Positions 45,340 to 53,027 of a stretch of 64,000 nt of DNA are shown here, in pieces. How positions within the stretch are numbered: the stretch's first letter is position 1; the number at the start of each line of letters is the position of its first letter. The position numbers were made by a program, and so were the translations under genes. The DNA is from Halorussus sp. MSC15.2 (GTDB lineage: Archaea; Halobacteriota; Halobacteria; Halobacteriales; Haladaptataceae). The stretch covers positions 868,001-932,000 of the forward strand of contig NZ_VSLZ01000001.1 of assembly GCF_010747475.1 (NCBI RefSeq). Direction: 5' to 3'. Below the pieces are notes generated by a model that saw nothing but the letters and a program-made list of their open reading frames with translations, did not search any database and was not told where the DNA came from.

Positions 45340-46080
45340 TCAGTCACGTCGCTCCATCCACACTCGGAGACCGACCACCGTGTATCCGGTCAGTGCGAGG
45401 AGTGCGCGCTCGCCGGTGTAGGCGACGGGAAAGAGGCGCTCGACGGTGCCCGATTCGGACCCCTTCTTCGGGTCGATGCCCGTGCTGTAGTGGGTGTTCT
45501 CGGTCGTCCGCACTGGGTCGGAGTTACCGCCTCCGCCACCGCCGGAACCGCCTCCGCCCGAACCGCCACCGCCGGCCCCCGCTTCGCCTCCCGCGCTGGC
45601 CGACGTTTCGGGGGCGAACGCCTCGACCAGCGCCTCGAAGTCCACGTTCACGAGCGTCTGGACGAACCCCTCCTCGGTCGAGTAGTACAGTTTCCCCGAG
45701 AAGGTGTAGAAGCGGTCGTGGACCGGGTAGAACAGGTTCACGCCGTTGAAGAACGCGTCGAGGCCGATACCCGCGAACGTGACCGCGACGATGGTGACCC
45801 ACGCGACTCGGACGCCGCGCGCGCCCCACCGCGAACGGACGACGGACCGTTCCCGTCGTCGCAGGTCCGCCCAGAGCAGGACCCCCCCGAGCAGTGGTAC
45901 CAGCAGCGTGTGGAACGCCGCCCGGTGCGCGCCCGGTATCCAGAACCCCAGAAACACGTCGAAGTCCACGAGCGCGGTGGCCGCCATCACCACCGCCACG
46001 GCCTTTCCGTCGAACTGTTCTGCGAGCAGGGCGGTCCCGACCAGACCGGCGAGCGCGACGTGGACGACCGTCGATGGCAT
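45340..46080 (-). CDS. YdjM-like membrane-bound metal-dependent hydrolase with Gly-rich linker
   Basis: 246 residues. It begins MPSTVVHVALAGLVGTALLAE with the early His and Asp pattern of the YdjM/LexA-regulated DUF457 family (membrane-bound metal-dependent hydrolases), followed by helices and a further His at AAFHTLLVPLLGG. The C-terminal third has a long extracellular-looking domain and a Gly/Ser run of the pattern GGGGSGGGGSGGGG, then a final helix. The His and Asp residues and the helix layout match the family; the linker does not. Confidence 0.72.
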   Translation of the reverse strand: MPSTVVHVALAGLVGTALLAEQFDGKAVAVVMAATALVDFDVFLGFWIPGAHRAAFHTLLVPLLGGVLLWADLRRRERSVVRSRWGARGVRVAWVTIVAVTFAGIGLDAFFNGVNLFYPVHDRFYTFSGKLYYSTEEGFVQTLVNVDFEALVEAFAPETSASAGGEAGAGGGGSGGGGSGGGGGGNSDPVRTTENTHYSTGIDPKKGSESGTVERLFPVAYTGERALLALTGYTVVGLRVWMERRD

Positions 46081-46187
46081 TCGTGGTAATCGTGAACGTG
46101 ACCCGTTATCAGTGTCCCGGTGCGTTCGTCGCCCGTCGAACCCGAACTTCGACACGTTTTTTGCTCCGGAGCGTCGCAGTCGAACCC

Positions 46188-46901
46188 ATGACCGAAGCCA
46201 CCGACCCCCGCGAGGACCTCGCCGAGCGAATCGCGGGCGAGATAACGCTCAGCGACGACCCCGGCGCGACCCTCCGCAAGTGGCGGACCGACTTCGGGGT
46301 CTCCCAGACCGACCTCGCCGACCAACTCGACGTCTCCTCGTCGGTCGTCAGCGACTACGAGAGCGGTCGCCGGGCGAGTCCGGGCATCGGCGTCGTCGAG
46401 CGGGTCGTGACCGGCCTGCTCGACATCGACGAGCGCCGGGGCGGCGACCGCATCCGCCAGTACGCCCGGGTCCTGTCGGCCGGGTTCGAGAGCGACATCG
46501 TCAACGACCTCCGGGAGTACCCCACCACGGTGCCGCTCGACCGGTTCTACGACGCGGTGGGCGCGACCGAACTCGCGGGCGGCGACCAGCAACACGTCAC
46601 CGGCCACACCGTCATCGACAGCATTCAGGCCATCACCCGACTCTCCAGCGAGGAGTTCTACCGGCTCTACGGCCAAAGCACCAGTCGGGCGCTGATGTTC
46701 ACCAACGTCACCCGCGGCGAGTCGCCGCTGGTCGCCATGCGCGTGGTGAACCCCACGCCCAACGCGGTGGTCCTCCACGGACTCGACCGCGAGGACCTCT
46801 GGGAACACGCGCCGAAGATGGCCCGCCTCGACGGGTTCTCGCTGGCGATTACGAACGAACCGATAGACGACGTGTTGCACTCGCTCCGCGAACTCCCCTG
46901 A
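46188..46901 (+). CDS. XRE-type HTH regulator of the archaeal conserved kind
   Basis: 237 residues. The N-terminal HTH_3 region (about 28-85) is clear: LRKWRTDFGVSQTDLADQL and VSSSVVSDYESGRRASPG. A C-terminal ligand-type domain of about 120 residues follows (PLDRFYDAVGATELAG, SLAITNEPIDDV). This is the widely conserved archaeal HTH/ligand-binding family. Its target is unknown. The proteasome operon follows about 230 bases downstream on the same strand. Confidence 0.85.
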   Translation: MTEATDPREDLAERIAGEITLSDDPGATLRKWRTDFGVSQTDLADQLDVSSSVVSDYESGRRASPGIGVVERVVTGLLDIDERRGGDRIRQYARVLSAGFESDIVNDLREYPTTVPLDRFYDAVGATELAGGDQQHVTGHTVIDSIQAITRLSSEEFYRLYGQSTSRALMFTNVTRGESPLVAMRVVNPTPNAVVLHGLDREDLWEHAPKMARLDGFSLAITNEPIDDVLHSLRELP

Positions 46902-46907
46902 ACGCCG

Positions 46908-46985
46908 CCTCCGTCTTCCGTGTCCTGCCCTCCGCCGTTCATTTCTTTTCTTCTCCGCTTTCCCTCCCACCTCCTATCCTCCGTC
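46908..46985 (+). terminator. Pyrimidine tract after the HTH gene
   Basis: From the stop at 46901 to about 46985 the + strand is almost all C and T, including TTTCTTTTCTTCTCC around 46943-46957. A run of this kind can end archaeal transcripts. It separates the HTH gene from the proteasome promoter. Confidence 0.4.
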
Positions 46986-47075
46986 TTCGGGGGCCGTCCC
47001 GCCGCCGTCCGGACGTACCGCTGTTCGGACCTGCCGCCGTCGGACGCCCGTCGGACCTTCGGTTCTGACCTCCGG

Positions 47076-47091
47076 CTAAAATATATTTTAG
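47076..47091. promoter_or_regulatory. 16-bp perfect palindrome at the proteasome promoter
   Basis: CTAAAATATATTTTAG is identical on both strands. It contains the TATA box and lies 38-53 bases before ATG 47129, implying a leader of about 15-20 bases. A dimeric regulator could bind this symmetric site. Confidence 0.55.
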
Positions 47092-47128
47092 ATAACACTT
47101 TTCGGTGGGTAGCTCCAATCCCGTTTGT

Positions 47129-47917
47129 ATGCCAGACGCCAACCCCCGACCGACGTTCGGCACCCCGCACGAGTTCGATAGCGGCCAAGGGTTCAGTAGC
47201 GGACGCGAATCCGGTAGCGGACACGAACACGGGTCGTCGCCAGAGGCCGACCCGGAACTGACTAAAACCGGTACGACGACCGTCGCCGTGGCGGCCGACG
47301 ACGCGGTGGTCGTGATGGCCGACCGGCGCGCCAGCGCGGGCGGCCGGTTCGTCACGAGCAAGGACACCCAGAAGGTAGAGCGAGTCCACCCCACTGCCGC
47401 CGTCGCGCTCTCGGGCGCGGTCGGAAGCATTCAGGACTACACCCGGCGACTTCGCTCCCACGCCGACCAGTACGAAATCCGGCGCGGCGACCCGCCGAGC
47501 GTGGACGCCTTCGCCACCTACGCGGGGAACCTCCTCCGCAACGGTCCCTACCGTATGGTCCGCCCGGTGCTGGGCGGCGTCGATAGCGAGGGGCCGCACG
47601 TCTACGACCTCGACGGCGGCGGCGCGGTCCTCGAAGCGCCCTACGCCGCCAAGGGGAGCGGAACCCAGTTCGCGCTCGGCGTCCTCGAACGCGAGTTCAG
47701 ACCCGGATTCGGCGTCGAGCAAGCGACCGACGCCGCGGCCCGCGCCGTGGCGAGCGCCATCGAGCGCGACACCGCGAGCGGAAACGGCGTGACCGTGGCC
47801 GAAATCACCGCGGACGGCGCGACCATCGAGGCCCACGACGACCCCGCCGCACTGTACGAGGGCGAACGGAACTCCGCCGCGCCGGAATCGACGGACGACG
47901 CCGAGGAGGTGGCCTGA
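47129..47917 (+). CDS. psmB: 20S proteasome beta subunit
   Basis: 262 residues from ATG 47129. An unusually Ser/Gly/His-rich propeptide of 48 residues ends in LTKTG; cleavage exposes Thr49 (TTTVAVAADD). Catalytic Asp65 (MADRRAS) and Lys82 (DTQKVERVHP) are in place, and ALSGAVGSIQD matches the Gly turn. It degrades unfolded proteins within the 20S core. The gene is the first of a beta-alpha operon; the following alpha gene overlaps it by 1 base. It looks more divergent than the usual haloarchaeal beta subunit, so it may be a second copy. Confidence 0.88.
   Translation: MPDANPRPTFGTPHEFDSGQGFSSGRESGSGHEHGSSPEADPELTKTGTTTVAVAADDAVVVMADRRASAGGRFVTSKDTQKVERVHPTAAVALSGAVGSIQDYTRRLRSHADQYEIRRGDPPSVDAFATYAGNLLRNGPYRMVRPVLGGVDSEGPHVYDLDGGGAVLEAPYAAKGSGTQFALGVLEREFRPGFGVEQATDAAARAVASAIERDTASGNGVTVAEITADGATIEAHDDPAALYEGERNSAAPESTDDAEEVA
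47905..47911 (+). promoter_or_regulatory. Shine-Dalgarno site of psmA
   Basis: GGAGGTG lies 5 bases before ATG 47917, inside the end of psmB. It shows coupled translation. Confidence 0.6.
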
Positions 47918-48663
47918 TGCAGGGCGACCAGCAGGGCTACGACCGCGGGACGAGCATCTTCTCGCCGGACGGTCGGCTGTATCAGGTCGAGTACGCCCGC
48001 GAGGCGGTCAAGCGCGGCAGTTCGAGCGTCGGCGTCCGGACCGACGGAGGTGTCGTCCTCGCCGCCAGACGACGAGTGCGCTCGCCGCTGATGGACGCCG
48101 AGAGCGTGGAGAAACTCCATCAGGTGGACGACCACCTCGGCGTCACCTCCGCGGGCAACGCGGCCGACGCCCGCCGACTCGTGGAGTTCGCCCGACAGAC
48201 CGCCCAGCGCGACCGCCTGGCCTACGACGAACCGATGCCGGTCGAACCGCTCGCGAAGGAGGTCGCCGACCGCGTGCAGGAGTACACGCAGTCCGGCGGC
48301 GCGCGCCCGTACGGGACCGCCCTTCTCGTCGGCGGCGTCACGGACGGGCGGCCCGCGCTGTACGAGACCGACCCCTCGGGGACCCCCTCGGCGTGGGACG
48401 CCGCGGCCATCGGCGGGGAGAGCGAGGAGATTCGGCAGTTCCTCGAAGCCGAGTACGTCGCGGACGCGGACCTCGACTCGGGCGTGGACCTCGCACTGGA
48501 AGCGCTCGCGGCCCCCGACGACGCGACGTTCTCGCCCGCCGAGGTTGCGGTCGGTACCGTGACGGCGGAGTCGGGGTACCGAACGCTCCCGACCGGGGAA
48601 CGCCGAAACGCGCTCGACGCGCTCGGACTGCTCGACGAGGACGGCGGTCCGCAGGCGTCCTGA
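47917..48663 (+). CDS. psmA: 20S proteasome alpha subunit
   Basis: 248 residues. The alpha-subunit N-terminal signature IFSPDGRLYQVEYAREAVKRG is present, with the RGSSSVGVRTDGG strand and an ntn-hydrolase fold. Alpha subunits form the outer rings and the gate; they are not proteolytic. The N-terminal gate segment DQQGYDRGTS retains Tyr and Asp typical of the YDR gate. It is translated with psmB from an overlapping start. Confidence 0.9.
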   Translation: MQGDQQGYDRGTSIFSPDGRLYQVEYAREAVKRGSSSVGVRTDGGVVLAARRRVRSPLMDAESVEKLHQVDDHLGVTSAGNAADARRLVEFARQTAQRDRLAYDEPMPVEPLAKEVADRVQEYTQSGGARPYGTALLVGGVTDGRPALYETDPSGTPSAWDAAAIGGESEEIRQFLEAEYVADADLDSGVDLALEALAAPDDATFSPAEVAVGTVTAESGYRTLPTGERRNALDALGLLDEDGGPQAS

Positions 48664-48731
48664 AACGCGCTCACCCCGACACGTCAATTCGATAACCGCA
48701 TGCTTATCTTACGCCCGGATAGAGTCGAACT

Positions 48732-49685
48732 ATGCGCCGCCGCGCCCTCCTCGCGACCCTCGGAACCGCCCTGTTCGCTGGCTGTGAGTCGAAGACCACC
48801 GACCGCGTCGCCGAACCCGACGACACGGCGACGGAGACGTACGCCGGGACGACGCTCTCTGAACCGAAACCGACCCCGAAACCGCCGGAGTCTGTCTCGC
48901 CCGAGTCGGCCGAACGGTTCGTCCGGGAGTACGAGCGCGCCACCGTCTACAACCAACTGCTCCCGGGCAACCCCGACGAGAGTGGAGGCGTCGAGGTAGA
49001 CCCCGGCGGGTGCGGCGGTGCGAAGTCCATCGACGTCGAAGAGCCGACGACTCGCGTCCTGTTGACCGACGACGTCGGCGTCTACGTCGCGTCCGCTATC
49101 AGCGGTCACGTCCAGCACGTCTGTCCGGGGAGCCGGTCTTCGAGCGGGACCCGGAACCACAACTTCGTCACGCACTACGTCGGTCCGGACCGCCACGTGG
49201 CGATTCCCTACAACTTCTACCAGTGCGCCGGTCCGGAGGAACCCTACGTCAGTTCTCGGGCGACCGAGAACGCCACCCTCGACACGGACGACGACGGGTA
49301 CCGGGAGGCGGCACCGCTGAAGATTCAGTTGTACGACTTCCACCCCGACGACCCCGCCGTGGCGGTCTGGCTCACTCACGTCGGGAGCGGCGACCGCGTG
49401 CTCGCAGACACGTACTCGACTGACCTCTTGTTGACGGTCGTCGCCAACCTCGCGGTGCGCACGGGAACGTACCGACTGGTGGCGCGCCTCGCGGACGGAA
49501 CGAGCGTCACCCGCGAGTTCGACGCGGCCGGTCCGTCGGCCCCCGGGTGGAACGGGACCTGTGTCTACGTGACCCCCCAGAAGGACCTCCGGGCGCTCGT
49601 GGTCGAACCCGAGGACGGACTCGGAATCCCGACGTCGAGGTGTCACGAGTCGCTGGCGCGTGCGGAAACGACCACCGAGGAGTAG
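48732..49685 (+). CDS. Tat lipoprotein of unknown function
   Basis: 317 residues. N-terminus RRRALLATLGTALFAGC: twin Arg and lipobox FAGC with Cys18. A Pro/Thr/Lys linker precedes a domain of about 250 residues with several Cys and aromatic residues and AIPYNFYQCAGPEEPYV. No known family. Likely a surface lipoprotein of the same general class as the gene at 1-493. Confidence 0.7.
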   Translation: MRRRALLATLGTALFAGCESKTTDRVAEPDDTATETYAGTTLSEPKPTPKPPESVSPESAERFVREYERATVYNQLLPGNPDESGGVEVDPGGCGGAKSIDVEEPTTRVLLTDDVGVYVASAISGHVQHVCPGSRSSSGTRNHNFVTHYVGPDRHVAIPYNFYQCAGPEEPYVSSRATENATLDTDDDGYREAAPLKIQLYDFHPDDPAVAVWLTHVGSGDRVLADTYSTDLLLTVVANLAVRTGTYRLVARLADGTSVTREFDAAGPSAPGWNGTCVYVTPQKDLRALVVEPEDGLGIPTSRCHESLARAETTTEE

Positions 49686-49753
49686 CCCCGCGTCCGCCGA
49701 GTCGCGTTCTCGAACGACGTCGCGCAGTTCGCCCACTGCGACCCCGTGCTGTC

Positions 49754-50074
49754 CTACGCAGGTGGGTCTGCGTCGTCACCGAACCCACTCCCGTAGGCCT
49801 CGACGACTTCCGTGACGGTGACTTCGTACGCGTCGTACCACTCCGTCCACCGCTGTTTCGCCCGTTCGTGGTCGGAGTCTGCTCCGAACGATTCGAGCGC
49901 GTCCAGCGACTCCCAGTAGTACACGACGAGAACCTCCTCGCTCTCCGGGGCGTGCCACGTCCGCTTGCCCAGATAGCCCTCCGTGTCCTCGGCGGCCGCT
50001 TGTATCGCGTCGTTCAACTCGTGGAACTCCGCATCGTACTCTCCCGGGTCGAGGCGGAACGTAACGAGATACAT
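49754..50074 (-). CDS. Antibiotic biosynthesis monooxygenase-fold protein
   Basis: 106 residues from ATG 50074. The dimeric ferredoxin-like alpha/beta fold is suggested by MYLVTFRLDPGEYDAEF at the start and the strand-helix VLVVYYWESLDALESF with a final helix ending AYGSGFGDDADP. Members include monooxygenases and simple stress proteins, so function is open. It is convergent with the lipoprotein gene. Confidence 0.72.
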   Translation of the reverse strand: MYLVTFRLDPGEYDAEFHELNDAIQAAAEDTEGYLGKRTWHAPESEEVLVVYYWESLDALESFGADSDHERAKQRWTEWYDAYEVTVTEVVEAYGSGFGDDADPPA

Positions 50075-50313
50075 CAGTACGTTTTCTCCCTCTCTATTTC
50101 GAGCGTGTATACCTACTGGATTGTACCAAAACCGTTCGAAGGAGGACGAAACCGGCGCTCCCCCGACCCCGTGTCCCGGCACGCACGTCGGTATTTCATA
50201 TAGCGAGAAATAATTTACAGGAACCGAGCGCGACGGACGCTCCGCTCTCGAACTCGGAGGTGACAGCGCTCAGTCGTCGAAGAGAGCGGAAAGAAGGGAA
50301 GCAGCGACGGAAC

Positions 50314-51339
50314 TTACGACGCCTGCCGAATCTCCTCGACGTCCCGGCGGCGCGTCCCGGCGACCGACAGGTCGCCGGTGACGAACAGGTCCAACACCTC
50401 GTCGTCCAATTCCGCGCTGACGCGGACGCACCACGGGTCGTCGGAGACGACGGTCTCGCGCCACTCCTCGCCGACGTTCCAGATGGGCCGGTCGCGCACG
50501 TTCAGCGCGTGGTCGTGAAACAGCGAGACGACCGCGGGGTGTTCGAGGACCGCGAGGGTCACCGGGGCGCGGAGTCGGCACCCGCACTGCCGGCAGTCGA
50601 GGCGGACCTGCGCCCGGTCGCCGCCGGTCTCGGGCAACTGCTCGGTCACCGACTCCGGGGGCGCGGCCAGCACGGCGTCCATCGTGGCGGCGCACTCGGG
50701 ACACACCCCGTCGGACATCACCGAGAGGCGGTGGCGGTGGTGGCGGTCGAACGCGTCGAGCAGGCGCTCGGGGTCGCGGTCCCGGCGCGCGCTCGGCGGA
50801 AACGGCAGCGTCAGGACCGCGCGCTCGCAGTCCTCGCAGGCCACGGTGACGTAGTTGGCCTCGCAGACCGCCGCGAGTTCGCCCGACTCGCAGAGCGGGC
50901 AGGGGTCGCCGGTCGCCACAGGGCCGAACGAGACGCGGTCGGTGTAGGTCCCGGCGCTGATGGCGCGGGCGACCTGTAGTCCGGCGTAGGTCAGCGCGTA
51001 CTCGTCGTCCTCGGCTTCGAGGAACAGGTCGGTCAACTGCCGGAGGTGGTAAGCGAACCCCGCAGTGGTGTCGGCGGGACTCGCCTCGAACAGTTCCGAG
51101 AACGTCATGGTCCGGCCGGAGACGAGTTCGTCACCCTCACCGGAGTCGCCAACCAGCGTACGGAGGACCGACATCCGCACCTCGTTGCCCAGCGCCTCGA
51201 ACGCGTCGCTGGCCTCGGCCGATTCGACTTCGGGTCCGGACGAGTCTGCGCCGCGCTCGGACTCGGCGATTCGTGCCCCTTCCGACTCGGGGTCGGCACG
51301 CGTCGCGCCACCCGTGCCCTCCGTGCCAACGTCGCTCAT
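50314..51339 (-). CDS. ArsR-type HTH protein with zinc-binding domain
   Basis: 341 residues. An N-terminal disordered acidic stretch (1-45) precedes a winged HTH (about 45-120, ALGNEVRMSVLRTLVG and AGFAYHLRQLTDLFL). The C-terminal half has many Cys and His in pairs (CPLCESGELA, CEDCERAV, CPECAAT, CRQCGCRL), which form two or more zinc ribbons. A zinc-ribbon HTH regulator; target unknown. The promoter is a clear TATA box. Confidence 0.8.
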   Translation of the reverse strand: MSDVGTEGTGGATRADPESEGARIAESERGADSSGPEVESAEASDAFEALGNEVRMSVLRTLVGDSGEGDELVSGRTMTFSELFEASPADTTAGFAYHLRQLTDLFLEAEDDEYALTYAGLQVARAISAGTYTDRVSFGPVATGDPCPLCESGELAAVCEANYVTVACEDCERAVLTLPFPPSARRDRDPERLLDAFDRHHRHRLSVMSDGVCPECAATMDAVLAAPPESVTEQLPETGGDRAQVRLDCRQCGCRLRAPVTLAVLEHPAVVSLFHDHALNVRDRPIWNVGEEWRETVVSDDPWCVRVSAELDDEVLDLFVTGDLSVAGTRRRDVEEIRQAS

Positions 51340-51362
51340 GCAGAGACACTCGGGGGCCCTCG

Positions 51363-51370
51363 TTTATAAG
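51363..51370 (-). promoter_or_regulatory. TATA box of the zinc-ribbon HTH gene
   Basis: Minus-strand CTTATAAA, 24-31 bases before ATG 51339. Confidence 0.55.
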
Positions 51371-51600
51371 GACTCTGACGGCGGCGGTTTCGGCTTCGAA
51401 CGCCGAACCGAGTTCTCGGGGCTTAGAGCCGCGGTTCAGGCGCGGAGGGTCCGCCGTGACGGTAGCGGGCGTTCGCGCTCCTCGTCGACGTTAACGCGCC
51501 GGTCTCGACGACTGGAATCGGTGGGCGGAGCGGGAGGAACAGAGCCTGAGGAAAGTCGGGAATCGGAGAGGGAAGAAGCGAAGACGGACGCTCTAACTCG

Positions 51601-52938
51601 CTACTCCACGAAGTCGTAGAGACGCTCGTTCATCCGACCGCGGCCCGTGAACACGAACTCGCCGTCCGGCACCGTGAAGTCCTCCATCTCGATGGTCTTG
51701 TCGTGGTTGTGGCGGTCGTGGACGTTCTCGTACTCCTCGAACGAGAGGTCGTAGCGACTCTCGATTTGCTCGTCCACGTTGAGCTGTTCGATTTCGTCCT
51801 TCCAGCCGTCTCGGACGGTCTCGGCGTGGATTTCGGCCTGCGCGCCGGAGCCGTACGAACCGACGAGCAGGCGTTCGCCCGCGAGGTCGAGTCCGGCCTC
51901 TGCCGCGCTCTTGAGCGCGGAGGCACGGGCGATGTGGACCGACCCGGTGTACCAGTTGCCGACCTGCCGCGCGATGGAGAGGGTCGGTTCGATGACCTCG
52001 CCGTACCACTCCTGATACTCGGCGGTCGATTTGAGGTCGTCCATGTGGTTCCGGATGGCCTCCTCGTAGGTCTCCCGGTCCTCGTAGTCCTCTTCGCGAG
52101 GCTGGAGACCGATATCCTCGGCGAGTTCCTCCTCGACGGACGTGTTCCGAATCATGTGGCGGTAGCCCAGCAGGCCCGCCTTCCGGACCATTCCGGGGAA
52201 CGGCGTGTGGAACGGGATGTACGCGAAGTCTTCGGGGTGGGACGCGCCGGCGACCGACTCGTAGTCCTCCAGCGCCTCGCGCATCCGGGCCAGATACACC
52301 TGCATCGAGCGCTTGCCGTCCACGCTCGGGAACTGCTGGTTGGGCTTGAGGAAGTCGGTCTCGTCGGCGCTGCCGTACCCTTGGTCGGTCGAGAGTTCGA
52401 CCAGACTGGGGTCCTCGGTGATGAGCATCGCGACCGCGCCCGCGCCCTGCGTGGCCTCGCCAGGGTCCCCGCGGGCGTAGAGCGCGGTGTCGGTGGCGAC
52501 GACCAGCGCGGCCCGGCCGCGGTTCCGGCCCGCCTTAATCCAGTTGTAGGCGTCGTCCAGACTCTGGGTCCCCGCGATGCAGGCGAACTTGCGCTCGCCC
52601 TTGTTGGCGTGGTGGAAGTCTTCGTCGTAGACTTGTTCGAGGCACCCTGCGATGTACGTCGATACCGGCTTGGAGTTGTCGAACGCCGACTCGGTCGCCA
52701 CGTCGATGCGGCCGATGTCGTCGGGGGTCAGTCCCTTGCGGTCCATCAGGCGATGGGCGGCGTTCGCGCCCATCGTCACGATGTCCTCGTGGGCGTCCGG
52801 GAACGAACTCGCGTGCAGACCGAGTCCCTTGGTGTACTTCTCGGGGTCCTCGCCCTTCTCGGGCGCGAACGTCTCCGCGAGGTCGAGTTTGAGCTTCCCC
52901 GTCCAGATTTCGATGGCGTCGATACCGACGGCTGTCAT
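51601..52938 (-). CDS. hmgB: Hydroxymethylglutaryl-CoA synthase
   Basis: 445 residues. The catalytic triad is clear: Glu83 (VATESAFDN), Cys120 (KFACIAGTQSLDDA) and His244 (YIPFHTPFPGM). It condenses acetyl-CoA with acetoacetyl-CoA to HMG-CoA, the second step of the mevalonate pathway that builds archaeal isoprenoid lipids and carotenoids. A strong TATA box precedes the ATG. Length is normal for the archaeal/eukaryote-like HMGS. Confidence 0.95.
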   Translation of the reverse strand: MTAVGIDAIEIWTGKLKLDLAETFAPEKGEDPEKYTKGLGLHASSFPDAHEDIVTMGANAAHRLMDRKGLTPDDIGRIDVATESAFDNSKPVSTYIAGCLEQVYDEDFHHANKGERKFACIAGTQSLDDAYNWIKAGRNRGRAALVVATDTALYARGDPGEATQGAGAVAMLITEDPSLVELSTDQGYGSADETDFLKPNQQFPSVDGKRSMQVYLARMREALEDYESVAGASHPEDFAYIPFHTPFPGMVRKAGLLGYRHMIRNTSVEEELAEDIGLQPREEDYEDRETYEEAIRNHMDDLKSTAEYQEWYGEVIEPTLSIARQVGNWYTGSVHIARASALKSAAEAGLDLAGERLLVGSYGSGAQAEIHAETVRDGWKDEIEQLNVDEQIESRYDLSFEEYENVHDRHNHDKTIEMEDFTVPDGEFVFTGRGRMNERLYDFVE

Positions 52939-52960
52939 GTCTCTGTCTCCGGTGACCGGC

Positions 52961-52970
52961 TATATGATTT
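52961..52970 (-). promoter_or_regulatory. TATA box of the HMG-CoA synthase gene
   Basis: Minus-strand AAATCATATA, 23-32 bases before ATG 52938. Confidence 0.55.
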
Positions 52971-53027
52971 TGTCGATACCCGTTTCGACGAACGTCGAAT
53001 ATCGTGCCCGAACCATCGGGCGTCGAG

